Part shown: positions 35,296-44,757 of the stretch, one piece after another
How positions within the stretch are numbered: the stretch's first letter is position 1
Layout: each line of letters begins with the position of its first letter
NCBI GenBank assembly: GCA_030604405.1
Contig: JAUVVY010000007.1
Coordinates: 1-64,000, forward strand
Length of the DNA: 64,000 nt
DNA from: a bacterium
Lineage (GTDB): Bacteria; Armatimonadota; Zipacnadia; Zipacnadales; UBA11051
Direction: 5' to 3'
Notes under the pieces: generated by a model
What the model saw: only the letters and a program-made list of their open reading frames with translations
What the model was told of the DNA's origin: nothing
Database searches by the model: none
Position numbers and translations under genes: made by a program

Positions 35296-38262
35296 ATGTC
35301 ATCTGGACATACCGTGACGCGAATAGCTGTCGCAGGCGCGTTCGTATGCCTAGCTGTCTGCGTCGGCATTCGCGTGGCTGTGGCGGAACCGATTGCCACG
35401 GCAACCGAAATCCCCGTAGGGCAACGGCCACTGCTTGACGGCAAGCTCACCGATGCCTGCTGGCAAAAGGGCGACTGGCAAACTGATTTCAAGGTGCTTT
35501 CCAAGACGATGCCCGCCACACAGCAGACCCGATTCTGTGTGCTCTACGATGAAGATAATATTTACATCGCCGCCGAGTGCATGGAGCCCGACATGGACCA
35601 GCTAAAGGAAGTCAAAGGCGGTGGAATCTTCAGGGGCGAGTGCATTGAGATCTTCTTCGACATAGATTGCGACCAGCAAACCGACTACCACCTGACGACC
35701 AATAGCATCGGCGTGTGCGAGGGCCACGCGAAGGGCCGGGAGATTGTCTGGCGCGCCGGTGCATACAAGGCACAAGACCGCTGGAGCACCGAGGCGGCCA
35801 TTCCCTTCAGTAGCTTTGTCATCGGGCCACAGGTCGGCTCCACGTGGCGCTTCAACGTGTGTCGCCAACGATATGCCGGCCAGCGCGCATTGAGCACATG
35901 GGCGCAGTTGGGACCAATGGACGGATTTCACCAGCCCGAGCATTTCGGGGAATTGCACGGCCTTGAGGTTGACTTCAGCCGCTTCCGATATGTCGTCGGT
36001 GATCCGCAATTGCAGACCGACATAAAGGGGCGAGCTCTGAATGTACGCTTCGAGGTTCCGGTGAAGAATGATACCGGCCAAGCCGGTGAGTTGCGGCTGG
36101 AGGGCAGCCTGATACCACCCGTCGGTAAGCCGCAGAGCAGCGACGTCGAAATCTCACTCGACCAGGCACAGGAACTCAGCGCACAACTCAGCGGCTATAC
36201 GGTCACCGACAGCGGCGACTATAAACTGCTTGTGGCCTTGACCGATCCTACAGCCGGTCGCGTTTATTACCGCGCGAAGTTCACCGTGCAGCTTGACTAC
36301 ACTCCGCTGGCGATCCGCATGATCCAGCCCTGCTACCGCGACACCATCTTTGCGACGCAGGACCTCAAGCAAATCGAACTGGCGGTTGAGGTGGGCCTGG
36401 ATGAGGCGGAGTTGAAGAACTCGACGCTGTACGTAGAGCTTGGCGCGGCGTCGCCAGCTCCACAGCCTTTGCAGACCCAAAAGATCGGCCCGCTTCAGGC
36501 CTCACCTGTGCTCGTACGATTCGATGCCACAGAGTTGCCCGTCGGCGCCTGGATGATTACCGCAAAGCTTGCCGACGGCGATGGTAAGCTGGTTGCGACC
36601 ACCGAGAATCTGCTGCACAAGCTGCCGCCTGCGCCCGGCTCAGAAGTCAGGATTGACGAGAATAACAACACGGTGATAAATGGGGTGCCGACCTTCATTT
36701 ACGGCTATTTCGCCGTGGGATTAGGAACCTATCCAGGCCGCGACTTCAAGGCGATGGTGCAAACCGCCAGCGACGGTTGCACGGCGCTTCTGGACTACAA
36801 TCAGCACTACTGGTCGGAGGAAAGCGGCACCCGCTTCCTGGACACCGCGCACAAGAATGGCCTGGGCGTGGCAGTCTATCCCTACTACCGCACCTTCTTC
36901 CGAGACGGCGGGCTGCCGAAAGTTGGCGCGCCGGACCCCAGCCTCTCGCAAGAGATGCGAGAGGGGATCACCGAGCGGGTGCTGATGTGGAAAGACCACC
37001 CCGCCTTCGTGGCATGGTATCTGGCTGACGAGCCTGATTGCGCTAACACCTCACCGGAGGCGCTGGAAGAGGTCTATCAGTTGGTCAGGAGCCTCGATCC
37101 CTATCATCCTTGTATTGTGCTCTGCAGCGGAGCCAGCACCCACCACGCTGTGCGCAATGCCGCCGACATCTTCATGCCAGACCCCTACATCCACCCCAGA
37201 TTAGATGGCAAGTTCGACACACCGCTGACCGTCTATCGCACCTACTTTGAGACTATCAAGCAGGAGGGCAAAGCGCCTTGGATAACGCCGCAGGCTTTTG
37301 CCAGTGGATTCCGCAACGAAAGTACGCACTGCGAGCCAGGCTTCGAGCACCTGCGGGCCATGGCATATATGTCCTTGGTGCACAATTGCAAAGGCGTGTT
37401 GTATTACGCCTGGTGCTACCTGGCCGGCTTTCCTGCCTCCCACCATGGTGCGCGCCACCTCAGCAGAGAAGTGGCTGCAATGGCGCCGGTGCTGCTGGCT
37501 CCTGACAGCGGCCTGCAGGCAACGGTCAAGCCCCCGGACGCAGAAATAGAAGTGCTGGTGAAGGAGTATGAGGGTGACATCTACATTATTGCAGTCAACA
37601 CACAGTTTCCCAAAGTTACCGCGCGCTTTGAGGTGCCCGGCCTCAACGGACGGCAGTTGTCAGCCATCTTTGAGGGCCGGAAGGTGAAGGTAACAGAGAA
37701 CAGCTTTGGAGACCATTTCGACAAATACGAAGTGCATCTGTACACCACTGCCGCAGAGCCGCCTGATGTCGGGCAGACGGTTCAGCAGGTACAAGCCGAG
37801 GTCGCCGAAATGCAGCAGGCCCGGTTCAAGGAAGGCAATCTGGCCCTGCGCATGACCAAAGACGGCAGACTGAGCGGCGTCAACGTCGAATCGGAGCAAG
37901 GCGTTCAGACCATTGACGGCTATACGAACCCATTTACGGCATACAGGCGGAACGTTCACCGGAAATTACCCGCAGACCTGACCATCAGCTTCCCTCGCCA
38001 GGAGACGGTGGCGAGGGTCGTTGTCTATAGCCCTAACATGAAGAGCTACGAAATTCAAATCCCTGATGGGGACAACTGGCGGACCGTAGCGACTGTCGCG
38101 GAGAATGCTGAGCGGGTAATTAGCAGCCGGTTTGATGCGGTCAAGACCGACAAGCTGCGGCTCCATATTACGGCCGCGTATCCGCCTGAATGGGAGAAAG
38201 AGCAGTACGGCTTCGCAGCCCACGGCGCGATAGTGGATGAGATCGAGGTGTACGGGCCCTGA
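35296..38262 (+). CDS. exported multidomain glycosidase-like protein (CBM9-like, TIM barrel, discoidin-like)
   Basis: The 988-residue product has a signal peptide (cleavage after AVA, about 31). A CBM9-like sandwich follows (about 38-230: LLDGKLTDACWQKGDW..FCVLYDEDNIYIAAEC). Next come an Ig-like linker region (about 235-440), a TIM-barrel region (about 450-740) and a C-terminal F5/8-type sandwich (about 870-985). In the barrel, FVAWYLADEPDC (about 572-583) looks like the acid/base strand of GH5/GH2-like enzymes, with Glu in DEP. It probably binds and perhaps cleaves an external polysaccharide. AGGAGAG lies nine bases before the ATG, and it follows the toroid gene in an operon. Confidence 0.75.
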   Translation: MSSGHTVTRIAVAGAFVCLAVCVGIRVAVAEPIATATEIPVGQRPLLDGKLTDACWQKGDWQTDFKVLSKTMPATQQTRFCVLYDEDNIYIAAECMEPDMDQLKEVKGGGIFRGECIEIFFDIDCDQQTDYHLTTNSIGVCEGHAKGREIVWRAGAYKAQDRWSTEAAIPFSSFVIGPQVGSTWRFNVCRQRYAGQRALSTWAQLGPMDGFHQPEHFGELHGLEVDFSRFRYVVGDPQLQTDIKGRALNVRFEVPVKNDTGQAGELRLEGSLIPPVGKPQSSDVEISLDQAQELSAQLSGYTVTDSGDYKLLVALTDPTAGRVYYRAKFTVQLDYTPLAIRMIQPCYRDTIFATQDLKQIELAVEVGLDEAELKNSTLYVELGAASPAPQPLQTQKIGPLQASPVLVRFDATELPVGAWMITAKLADGDGKLVATTENLLHKLPPAPGSEVRIDENNNTVINGVPTFIYGYFAVGLGTYPGRDFKAMVQTASDGCTALLDYNQHYWSEESGTRFLDTAHKNGLGVAVYPYYRTFFRDGGLPKVGAPDPSLSQEMREGITERVLMWKDHPAFVAWYLADEPDCANTSPEALEEVYQLVRSLDPYHPCIVLCSGASTHHAVRNAADIFMPDPYIHPRLDGKFDTPLTVYRTYFETIKQEGKAPWITPQAFASGFRNESTHCEPGFEHLRAMAYMSLVHNCKGVLYYAWCYLAGFPASHHGARHLSREVAAMAPVLLAPDSGLQATVKPPDAEIEVLVKEYEGDIYIIAVNTQFPKVTARFEVPGLNGRQLSAIFEGRKVKVTENSFGDHFDKYEVHLYTTAAEPPDVGQTVQQVQAEVAEMQQARFKEGNLALRMTKDGRLSGVNVESEQGVQTIDGYTNPFTAYRRNVHRKLPADLTISFPRQETVARVVVYSPNMKSYEIQIPDGDNWRTVATVAENAERVISSRFDAVKTDKLRLHITAAYPPEWEKEQYGFAAHGAIVDEIEVYGP

Positions 38263-38301
38263 GCAATGTACCGATACAGCCGGCTAATCGGGGACAAAAG
38301 C

Positions 38302-38330
38302 AGGGCCATGTCGGACGCAGACATGGCCCT
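38302..38330. terminator. bidirectional terminator hairpin between convergent genes
   Basis: A perfect 11-bp stem (AGGGCCATGTC at 38302-38312 with GACATGGCCCT at 38320-38330) and a 7-nt loop lie between the plus-strand glycosidase-like gene and the minus-strand WD40 gene. On the minus strand it is followed by GCTTTTGT. It should end both transcripts. Confidence 0.75.
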
Positions 38331-38365
38331 CCTTATTGAGTCTGGTCAGACGACTTATCTGCCGG

Positions 38366-40234
38366 CTACTCCAGCTCCCAGACCAGCAGCGTGGTATCGG
38401 CCGAGGCCGACACCAGCAGCTTTCCGTCGGGTGAAAGGGCCAGGGCGCACACAGCCGACTGATGACCCTTGAAGGTGCCGACTTGCTCGCAACTGGCCAA
38501 GTCCCAGCGGACGATGACTTTGTCATCTCCCGCCGCATACACCTGTGCGCCATCGGGCGAAGTGGCGAGTGTCTTCAGCCAAGCTCCCTGTGGCATCTCA
38601 TCTGCCAGCTTTCCGGAAGCGAGGTTCCAGCGTATCACTCGCGCATCGCGGCCGCCTGAGAGCGCGTACTGGCCCCCGGCCGCAAATGCAACACAGTTGA
38701 CCCAGCCGCGATGACCTTCCATCTTCTTGAGCTCTTTTTCCGCAGCCAAATCCCAGACGCGCACCGTGCCGTCGCGCCCGCCGCTGAGCACCAGCGTGTC
38801 GTCAGCCGATACGGCCACCGCCAACACGCCGCCACGATGGCCCTGCAGCACCGCCACTGCTTCGTCTGCATCGGCGGCCCAGATGCGTACGGAACCATCA
38901 TCGGCGCTGCTGATCAGGCGGCTGCCGTCGTGGGTGTATGCGACCGACCGCACATACCCGAGATGGCCGGCAAGCTCACGTATGAGTGTGCCGTCAGCGA
39001 GGTCGAATTCCCGCAGCATACCGTCCTTGCAGCCCGCGGCGGCCTTGGTCCCATCGGGGGAAACGGCTATGGCCCACGCACCGAGCTTGGCCCCTGCGAT
39101 GACCCGCACCGTGGTGCCGGTGCTGATATCCCACAGCCGCAGCGTACCGTCGGCTGAGCCGCTCAGGACATGCTGTCCGTCGGGCAAGAACGCCACGCCA
39201 TTGACGGCTCCGGCATGGCGCTCCCATTTCACGCGTGCCTCGCCGGTGGCCAGATCGCTTTCCGCTACCAGGCCGCCACCGTAAGACAGCACCCACTTGC
39301 CATCGGGAGAGACGCGCTGCATAGTGACATACCGCTCGTGCGGGAACCAGCGCCGCAGTATCTCGGCTGTTTCGCGGTTCCAGCGGCGGATCGAGCCGTC
39401 GCGCGAGCCGGTCAGAATCTGCTCCGGCTCGTGGCAATAAGCGACGGAGTTGACGGCGCCGCCGTGATGGCCCGCGAACCGCTTCAGCTCCTCATAGCCG
39501 TCAATCTTCCACTCGCTGCCAAAGCTGCGGCTGCCGACCAGCAGCCGCTCCTGGTCCGGCGACAGGCACAGGTCGTAAGCGCAGTAGTTGCTGAGGAACT
39601 GCGTGAGCTTCTCACCAGTAGTGAGGTCATAGTGGCACACGACCTGCTCGTAGCCGGCGCCTGCAAAGGCTGTCTTCCCCCCTGGCCCGTATACTGCCTT
39701 GTAGAACGTGGCCGCATCGTCGCTGCCATCAATGGCTATGAGCTCCTTGCCGGTGGCTAGCTCGAATTCCTTGACTGTCGGCGGCACGGTGCCGGTGGTC
39801 AAGACTCGTGTTTCGTCAGGCGAATAGAAGACCCACCTAAAGCTCACCTGATTGGTGGGGAACCTGTGGAGTTCTTTCTGTTCGGCCAGGCTCCATTCCA
39901 GGACATCGCCGCCGGAACGGAACAGCAGCCTGGTGCCGTCTTTGCTCACCTGCATGCAGCCCACACCTGCGTCGGACACCTTGTGGGTCGCCACTTGCTC
40001 GCCGGCGGCAAGGTCCCAGATGTGAATGCTGCTGCCGGTAGCGACAACGCCCCTGCCATCGGGCAGGTAGCGGATGTCGGAGACGCCGCCGGTGTACTTC
40101 ATGCGCAGGGTGCCGAGACGCTGCACCGCGCCTTCTGGTAGTGCATCGCCCAGGCTGTCGGTCGCTTCCTGTGCGACTGCGGCCATGCTTAACACCAAGA
40201 TACTTGCCAGTGACAAAAGCAGTTCGACTCTCAT
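38366..40234 (-). CDS. exported WD40-repeat protein 1
   Basis: The 622-residue product has a signal peptide (MRVELLLSLASILVLSMAAVA) and then twelve to fourteen WD40 repeats, enough for two propellers. The best repeats are in the second half, each ending in WDL, WDI or WEL (for example GHRGGVLAVAVS..GTVRVWDL). Directly after the signal peptide is LGDALPEGAVQRLGTLRMKY, a lead-in typical of WD40 proteins of Planctomycetes-like bacteria. It is a scaffold, not an enzyme. GGAGGAATGAGTC precedes the ATG. It is closely similar to the WD40 protein at 45905 and lies 77 bases downstream of a beta-helix gene. Confidence 0.88.
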   Translation of the reverse strand: MRVELLLSLASILVLSMAAVAQEATDSLGDALPEGAVQRLGTLRMKYTGGVSDIRYLPDGRGVVATGSSIHIWDLAAGEQVATHKVSDAGVGCMQVSKDGTRLLFRSGGDVLEWSLAEQKELHRFPTNQVSFRWVFYSPDETRVLTTGTVPPTVKEFELATGKELIAIDGSDDAATFYKAVYGPGGKTAFAGAGYEQVVCHYDLTTGEKLTQFLSNYCAYDLCLSPDQERLLVGSRSFGSEWKIDGYEELKRFAGHHGGAVNSVAYCHEPEQILTGSRDGSIRRWNRETAEILRRWFPHERYVTMQRVSPDGKWVLSYGGGLVAESDLATGEARVKWERHAGAVNGVAFLPDGQHVLSGSADGTLRLWDISTGTTVRVIAGAKLGAWAIAVSPDGTKAAAGCKDGMLREFDLADGTLIRELAGHLGYVRSVAYTHDGSRLISSADDGSVRIWAADADEAVAVLQGHRGGVLAVAVSADDTLVLSGGRDGTVRVWDLAAEKELKKMEGHRGWVNCVAFAAGGQYALSGGRDARVIRWNLASGKLADEMPQGAWLKTLATSPDGAQVYAAGDDKVIVRWDLASCEQVGTFKGHQSAVCALALSPDGKLLVSASADTTLLVWELE

Positions 40235-40311
40235 GACTCATTCCTCCCGCGTCGTGTATTGTTGATGAACATCGGCCGGGAATCGCGTGTCATCGTCCCG
40301 CGCCAGGTGTC

Positions 40312-41349
40312 CTAAAACTCGATTGGCTCTTTCTGGGGCGTCTTTTCCGGCCCCCACACGTTTTTGTAAGCGCGCGTGTTGCCCACCGAATAGACGGCTT
40401 CCTCCGGCGCGTTGAAAAACCAGTTGTGGTGGATCTCTGCTCCCTGTGAGGGCGTTCCCCGGATGCCGACCTCCCGCTTCGGCCCCAGGAACGTATTGTG
40501 ATGTATGTCCATCCAATCCCCCGCGATGTCTGTGTTGTCACCCCGGTCTCGGCCACCGTGCATATCCAACTCCGTGCTGGTGCAGTTCTCCATGATGAGG
40601 TTCCAGGCGGCCTCGTAGCTGCATCCCGGGCGACCGCCCGCCGCAACATGGTGGCGGCAGTAGTCGAACTTGTTGGCGATGATGTTCACGTCTGAGCTAT
40701 AGACCACCACGCCGTAGCCATAGCCGCTGCGCTGGCAGTGATGGATGTAGTTGTGGTGTACCTGCACCTGAGAGGCACCAAGAGCCGTACAAACGCCCTG
40801 GATGTTCCAGTTGTAGATCTCGCAATTGTCAATTTCGGTGCGGAAATGACTGACGCGCAGGAATGTGGCATTTTGCGCTGTTCTCTCTGTGCCGGCAAAG
40901 GGCCCCTCAATGCGCAGGCCTGTGACACGGCCCTCGTTGCCGGTGGTGACGAACTGCGTGCCCGATCTCTGCCTGGTAAAGAGCAGCGCCCCCTGCGATC
41001 CGTTCAGCCCGCGGGTGCCGGCGAGCGTCACCGCACCCGGTAGCTGTATGCCCATGGTGCCGGTCAACTCGATCTCTACGCCATCGGGCACAAAGATTAC
41101 CTGGCTGGCCTGGGCCTGCTTCAGCGCCTCTAATAGCTCTTCTTTGCTGGTGACGGTGAAATCACCGCTGGTACAAATGTCGCTGTAGCCTTCGCCCCCG
41201 CCGATGGGGTTGCCGGTCGGATTGGCCTCACAGCCGAAAGTCTCCTCAGCGTCCTGAGCTACGGCCGGACATGAGGACATGCAAGTCCACGAGAGAATCA
41301 ACAACCCCCAAAAAGCCATCCGCGGCGCTTCTCTAATCAATTCAGTCAC
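40312..41349 (-). CDS. exported pectate-lyase-like beta-helix protein, paralogue 1
   Basis: The 345-residue product has a signal peptide and a mature N-terminus EETFGCEANPTGNPIGGG, followed by a region resembling the N-terminal cap of PL1-type pectate lyases (SKEELLEALKQAQ..VIFVPDGVEIELTG). The remainder is a right-handed beta-helix with HHNYIHHCQRSGYGYGV, NKFDYCRHHV and DMHGGRDRGDNTDIAGDW. It probably cleaves or binds an acidic polysaccharide outside the cell, but the PL1 catalytic Arg cannot be assigned by eye. Closest in make-up to the copies at 44758 and 43685; it keeps the C-terminal EKTPQKEPIEF. It is last of the five-gene helix run and directly upstream of WD40 protein 1. Confidence 0.75.
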   Translation of the reverse strand: MTELIREAPRMAFWGLLILSWTCMSSCPAVAQDAEETFGCEANPTGNPIGGGEGYSDICTSGDFTVTSKEELLEALKQAQASQVIFVPDGVEIELTGTMGIQLPGAVTLAGTRGLNGSQGALLFTRQRSGTQFVTTGNEGRVTGLRIEGPFAGTERTAQNATFLRVSHFRTEIDNCEIYNWNIQGVCTALGASQVQVHHNYIHHCQRSGYGYGVVVYSSDVNIIANKFDYCRHHVAAGGRPGCSYEAAWNLIMENCTSTELDMHGGRDRGDNTDIAGDWMDIHHNTFLGPKREVGIRGTPSQGAEIHHNWFFNAPEEAVYSVGNTRAYKNVWGPEKTPQKEPIEF

Positions 41350-41417
41350 CGTCCTTTGCTTTCCGTTGACGTCAGCGCTGGCGGCCAGAAAGTGACCTAG
41401 ACTGTATCATCCATGAG

Positions 41418-41497
41418 CAACGACCTCGGGCTGGAAGCTGAGAATGCTGTGGCATTCTCACCTGCCCTTCGACAAGCTCAGGGCAGGCCGAGCTACG
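41418..41497 (+). repeat. interspersed double-hairpin element, copy 1
   Basis: This 80-bp element starts CAACGACCTCGGGCTGGAAG and has two hairpins. The first is a 9-bp stem (41439-41447 with 41452-41460, loop TGTG). The second is an 8-bp stem (41461-41468 with 41480-41487). The second includes the sequence that, read as protein, gives the well-known spurious peptide FDKLRAG. An inverted copy lies at 53435-53518. It sits in the gap between two beta-helix genes. Confidence 0.85.
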
Positions 41498-41522
41498 CGT
41501 TGGTGGATGATTCGAACCAGGG

Positions 41523-42560
41523 TCAATACTCGACCGGTTTGCCATCAACAAACTTCAGCGGCTTCTCCTGTGGCGTCTTGTCCGGCCCGTGAACGTTGTC
41601 ATAGACACGGGTGTTGCCGAGAGAATAGACTGTTTCATCTGGCGGCTTCGCAAACCAGTTGTTGTGAATCTCCGCCCCCTGTGAGGGGACGCCGCGGATG
41701 GCGACCGCGCGGTTCGGGTTCTGGAAGGTGTTGTGGTGAATGTGCATCCAGTCGCCCGCGATGTCGGTGCTGTCACCGCGGTCGCGCCCGCCGTGCATGT
41801 CGAAGTGGTGGCTGGTGGCGTTGGGACCGATGAGATTCCATGCGGCTTCGTACGAGCAGCCGGGCGCGCCGCTTGAGGCGATGTGGTGGCGGCAGTAATC
41901 GAACTTGTTGGCGATGATGTGTACGGTGCAATTGTCTATGCGCACACCGTAGCCATAGCCACTGCGCTGGACGTGGTGGATGTAGTTATGGTGGACTCGG
42001 ACATTGGCAGCCCCGTAGCCGGCGGCTACACCCCGGTGGTTGAAGTTGTAGATCTCACAGTTATCCACTTCAGTGCCGTAATGTGGGGTCCACAAGAAGG
42101 TGTTGTGGGCCGAGATTCTGTCCGTTCCGCCAAAAGGGCCCTCGAAACGCAGACCGGTGAGGCGGACCTCATCGCCGCCTGTGCGAAACAGATAACTCGG
42201 CAGCTTGCCGGTGAATACGCGGGCGCCGGCCGAGCCGTTGAGCCCGCGCGTGCCGGCCACTGTCACCCCGGGCGGTATCACTACGGCACTCCACCCGGTC
42301 ACATCAATCTCCACGCCGTCGGGCAAGAAGATGACCTGTCCGGGCTGGGCCTGCTTGAGGGCGTCCAGGAGCTCTGCGGTCGTGCCGACCGTGAAATCGC
42401 CGCTGGTGTAAATGTCGCTGTAGCCTTCGCCCCCGCCGATTGGATTGCCGGTCGGGTTGGCTTCACAGCCGAAGGTTGCTTCAGCCTGCTGCGCAGTTGC
42501 CGTTCCCAGAACTAACACCCCCAGCAGAACCACCAGCCCGCCGCAACGCACCATTTTCAT
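41523..42560 (-). CDS. exported pectate-lyase-like beta-helix protein, paralogue 2
   Basis: The 345-residue product has a signal peptide (MKMVRCGGLVVLLGVLVLG..AQQ) and the shared ATFGCEANPTGNPIGGGEGY motif. Specific features are TVGTTAELLDALKQAQPGQ in the cap, HRGVAAGYGAANVRVHHNYIHHVQ, and NLIGPNATSHHFDMHGGRDRGDST. The C-terminus is EKPLKFVDGKPVEY, almost the same as the copy at 44758. ATGs at 42560 and 42554 are both possible; GCAGGTGAG is just upstream. It is the third-closest to the WD40-linked copy at 47789 in the SHHFDMHGG stretch. Confidence 0.75.
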   Translation of the reverse strand: MKMVRCGGLVVLLGVLVLGTATAQQAEATFGCEANPTGNPIGGGEGYSDIYTSGDFTVGTTAELLDALKQAQPGQVIFLPDGVEIDVTGWSAVVIPPGVTVAGTRGLNGSAGARVFTGKLPSYLFRTGGDEVRLTGLRFEGPFGGTDRISAHNTFLWTPHYGTEVDNCEIYNFNHRGVAAGYGAANVRVHHNYIHHVQRSGYGYGVRIDNCTVHIIANKFDYCRHHIASSGAPGCSYEAAWNLIGPNATSHHFDMHGGRDRGDSTDIAGDWMHIHHNTFQNPNRAVAIRGVPSQGAEIHNNWFAKPPDETVYSLGNTRVYDNVHGPDKTPQEKPLKFVDGKPVEY

Positions 42561-42611
42561 CTCACCTGCACCTACATTCCTCGCACTTGCCCACCAGAGC
42601 CACCGTCCGTG

Positions 42612-43628
42612 CTAGTCTTTTCTCCAGTCTATCGGGTCAGAATCCATCGTCTTCTCGGACCCATACAGATTCCGCCAGGCTTTAGTATTCCCGCCGGAGG
42701 TCACATTTCCCTTGGCCGGTCCGAACCAGTTGTGGTGGATGTCTGCGCCCTGGGACGGCACGCCGCGGATGACGATATTCCGCACCTTGGTCTCAAAGGT
42801 GTTGTGGTGGATGTGAATGTAGTCACCTGCTATCCTCGTCCCGTCCCCTCGGTCCCTGCCCCCGTGCATGTCGAAGCTATGCCCATTCGCGTTCGGTCCG
42901 GAGAAGTTCCACGCCGCTTCGTACCCGCTCCCGGGCTGACCTGATGACGCGATATGGTGGCGACACCAGTCAAACTTGTTGGCGATGACGGAGAAGAAAT
43001 TCCCGCTAGCTGCGATCCCGTACCCGTAGCCTGAACGCTGGCAATGATGGATGTAATTGTGGTGCACCCGCATCCCGATGATGCCCTCTGCGCCCCCGAT
43101 ACCATAGTAGCTGAAGCACGATACCTCGCAGTTGTCCACCTCGCAGTAGGCGTGACCGATATTGATCCCGCCGGTATGGTCAGTCACCGTCGCACGTTCC
43201 CCATACGGCCCCTCAATGCGCAGGCCGGTCACGCGAACCCCATACCCTCCAGTCCTGAACATCGTATGGCTCTGTCGCCAGGTGGTGTACAAACGCGCGC
43301 CTGCCGATCCCTTCAAACCGCGCGTCCCGGCCAGCGTCACCTGCTGCGGAATGATTATGTCCTCGTGTCCGGCCAAATCTATCTCCACCCCGTCAGGCAC
43401 AAAGACCACCTGGCCGGCCTGGGCGTTTTTCAGCGCCTCCAGCAGCTCTTCTTTGGTCGTCACGGTGAAATCGCCACTGGTGCGAATGTCGCTGTAGCCC
43501 TCACCCCCGCCGATCGGATTTCCCGTCGGATTCGCTTCACAGCCGAAGGTCTCGGCAGCGTCCTGCGCTACAGTTGGGGCAACGAAGATGCAAAGCAGCA
43601 ATATCCCCAGTACCGTCCTGGCTGCCAC
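42612..43628 (-). CDS. exported pectate-lyase-like beta-helix protein, paralogue 3
   Basis: The 338-residue product starts at a GTG (43628) behind GGAGAGGAAACA and has a signal peptide ending near PTVAQ. The ETFGCEANPTGNPIGGGEGY motif follows. This copy is the most diverged: the helix has CEVSCFSYYGIGGAEGIIGMRVHH where others have CEIYN, and NKFDWCRHHI instead of NKFDYCRHHV. The C-terminus ends TMDSDPIDWRKD and lacks the PEKTPQE tail. It is separated from its neighbours by about 50 bases on each side, so the array is likely one transcript. Confidence 0.75.
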   Translation of the reverse strand: MAARTVLGILLLCIFVAPTVAQDAAETFGCEANPTGNPIGGGEGYSDIRTSGDFTVTTKEELLEALKNAQAGQVVFVPDGVEIDLAGHEDIIIPQQVTLAGTRGLKGSAGARLYTTWRQSHTMFRTGGYGVRVTGLRIEGPYGERATVTDHTGGINIGHAYCEVDNCEVSCFSYYGIGGAEGIIGMRVHHNYIHHCQRSGYGYGIAASGNFFSVIANKFDWCRHHIASSGQPGSGYEAAWNFSGPNANGHSFDMHGGRDRGDGTRIAGDYIHIHHNTFETKVRNIVIRGVPSQGADIHHNWFGPAKGNVTSGGNTKAWRNLYGSEKTMDSDPIDWRKD

Positions 43629-43684
43629 TGTTTCCTCTCCTTGGCGGTCGTCATGATTTCTGCGCGCGGCAACATCCGGGCTTC

Positions 43685-44680
43685 TCAGAATTCGATTGGC
43701 TCTTCCTGCAAGGTTTTGTCCGGTCCATACACATTGTCATAAACGCGGGTGTTTCCCACCGCGTGGACTGCCTCGGCGGACGGCTCCGTGAACCAGTTAT
43801 GGTGGATCTGGCCCTCCTCAGAAGGAACACCGTAGATGCCAACGGCGCGCTGCTTGCCCTGAAAGGTATTGTGATGGATATATATCCAGTCGCCGGCGAT
43901 ATCGGTACCGTCGCCGCGATCCCCGCCGCCGTGCATGTCCAGGCAATAGCCGGTGCAATTGGGCATAATCAGATTCCAGGCGGCCTCATAACTGCAGCCC
44001 GGTGCGCCATCGCCTGCGACGTGATGGCGGCAGTAGTCGAACTTGTTGGCGATGATGTCGGCGTCGGCCGCAGCGATGCACACGCCGTAGCCGTATCCGC
44101 CACGCTGGGAGTGATGGATGTAGTTGTGGTGGACTTGCACCCTGGAAGCCCCGAGGCTGATGGAAATGGCCATGTAGTTCCAGTTGTAAATCTCACAATT
44201 GTCCACCTCGGTGCCGTAATGCCTGGTGGAAAGAAACAGGCCCCAAAACTTGCCCGATCTTTCTGATCCACTGTATGGGCCTTCAAAGCGCAATCCCGTG
44301 AAGCGAACTTCGTCAGCGCTGGTGATAAATTGCGTAACGTTTTCCTGGGTGGTAAAGACCCTGGCGCCCGGCGATCCATGCAGGCCGCGCGTACCCGCCA
44401 CTATAACGCCGCCCGGAACGCCGATGCTGAGATGGCCTGTCAAGTCAATCTCCACGCCGTCGGGCAAGAAAATGACCTGGCCGTGCTCGGCCTGCTTCAG
44501 GGCGTCTAGCAACTCCTCGGCTGTGGTGACGGTGAAATCGCCGCTGGTGAAGATGTCGCTGTAGCCTTCGCCTCCGCCGATGGGGTTGCCGGTCGGATTG
44601 GCTTCACAGCCGTAAGCCCCGTCAGAGCCCTGTGCTGCGGCACTCACGGCCAACAGAGAAACTACCAGCACCGATAGCAT
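43685..44680 (-). CDS. exported pectate-lyase-like beta-helix protein, paralogue 4
   Basis: The 331-residue product has a short signal peptide (MLSVLVVSLLAVSAAA) and a shortened link to the motif GAYGCEANPTGNPIGGG. Distinct features are DMHGGGDRGDGTDIAGDWIYIHH (Gly for Arg in HGGRD) and GVPSEEGQIHHNWF where others have GxPSQGAEIHHNWF. The C-terminus is DKTLQEEPIEF. No clear ribosome site precedes the ATG at 44680, so the start is less certain than in the other copies. Confidence 0.72.
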   Translation of the reverse strand: MLSVLVVSLLAVSAAAQGSDGAYGCEANPTGNPIGGGEGYSDIFTSGDFTVTTAEELLDALKQAEHGQVIFLPDGVEIDLTGHLSIGVPGGVIVAGTRGLHGSPGARVFTTQENVTQFITSADEVRFTGLRFEGPYSGSERSGKFWGLFLSTRHYGTEVDNCEIYNWNYMAISISLGASRVQVHHNYIHHSQRGGYGYGVCIAAADADIIANKFDYCRHHVAGDGAPGCSYEAAWNLIMPNCTGYCLDMHGGGDRGDGTDIAGDWIYIHHNTFQGKQRAVGIYGVPSEEGQIHHNWFTEPSAEAVHAVGNTRVYDNVYGPDKTLQEEPIEF

Positions 44681-44757
44681 CGTCCAGTATGCCAGTTTTA
44701 CTCTTCTCTTCCTTCCTCACAGTGTTGCTGCCCAGTCATATCTGCGCCGGGCTAAGG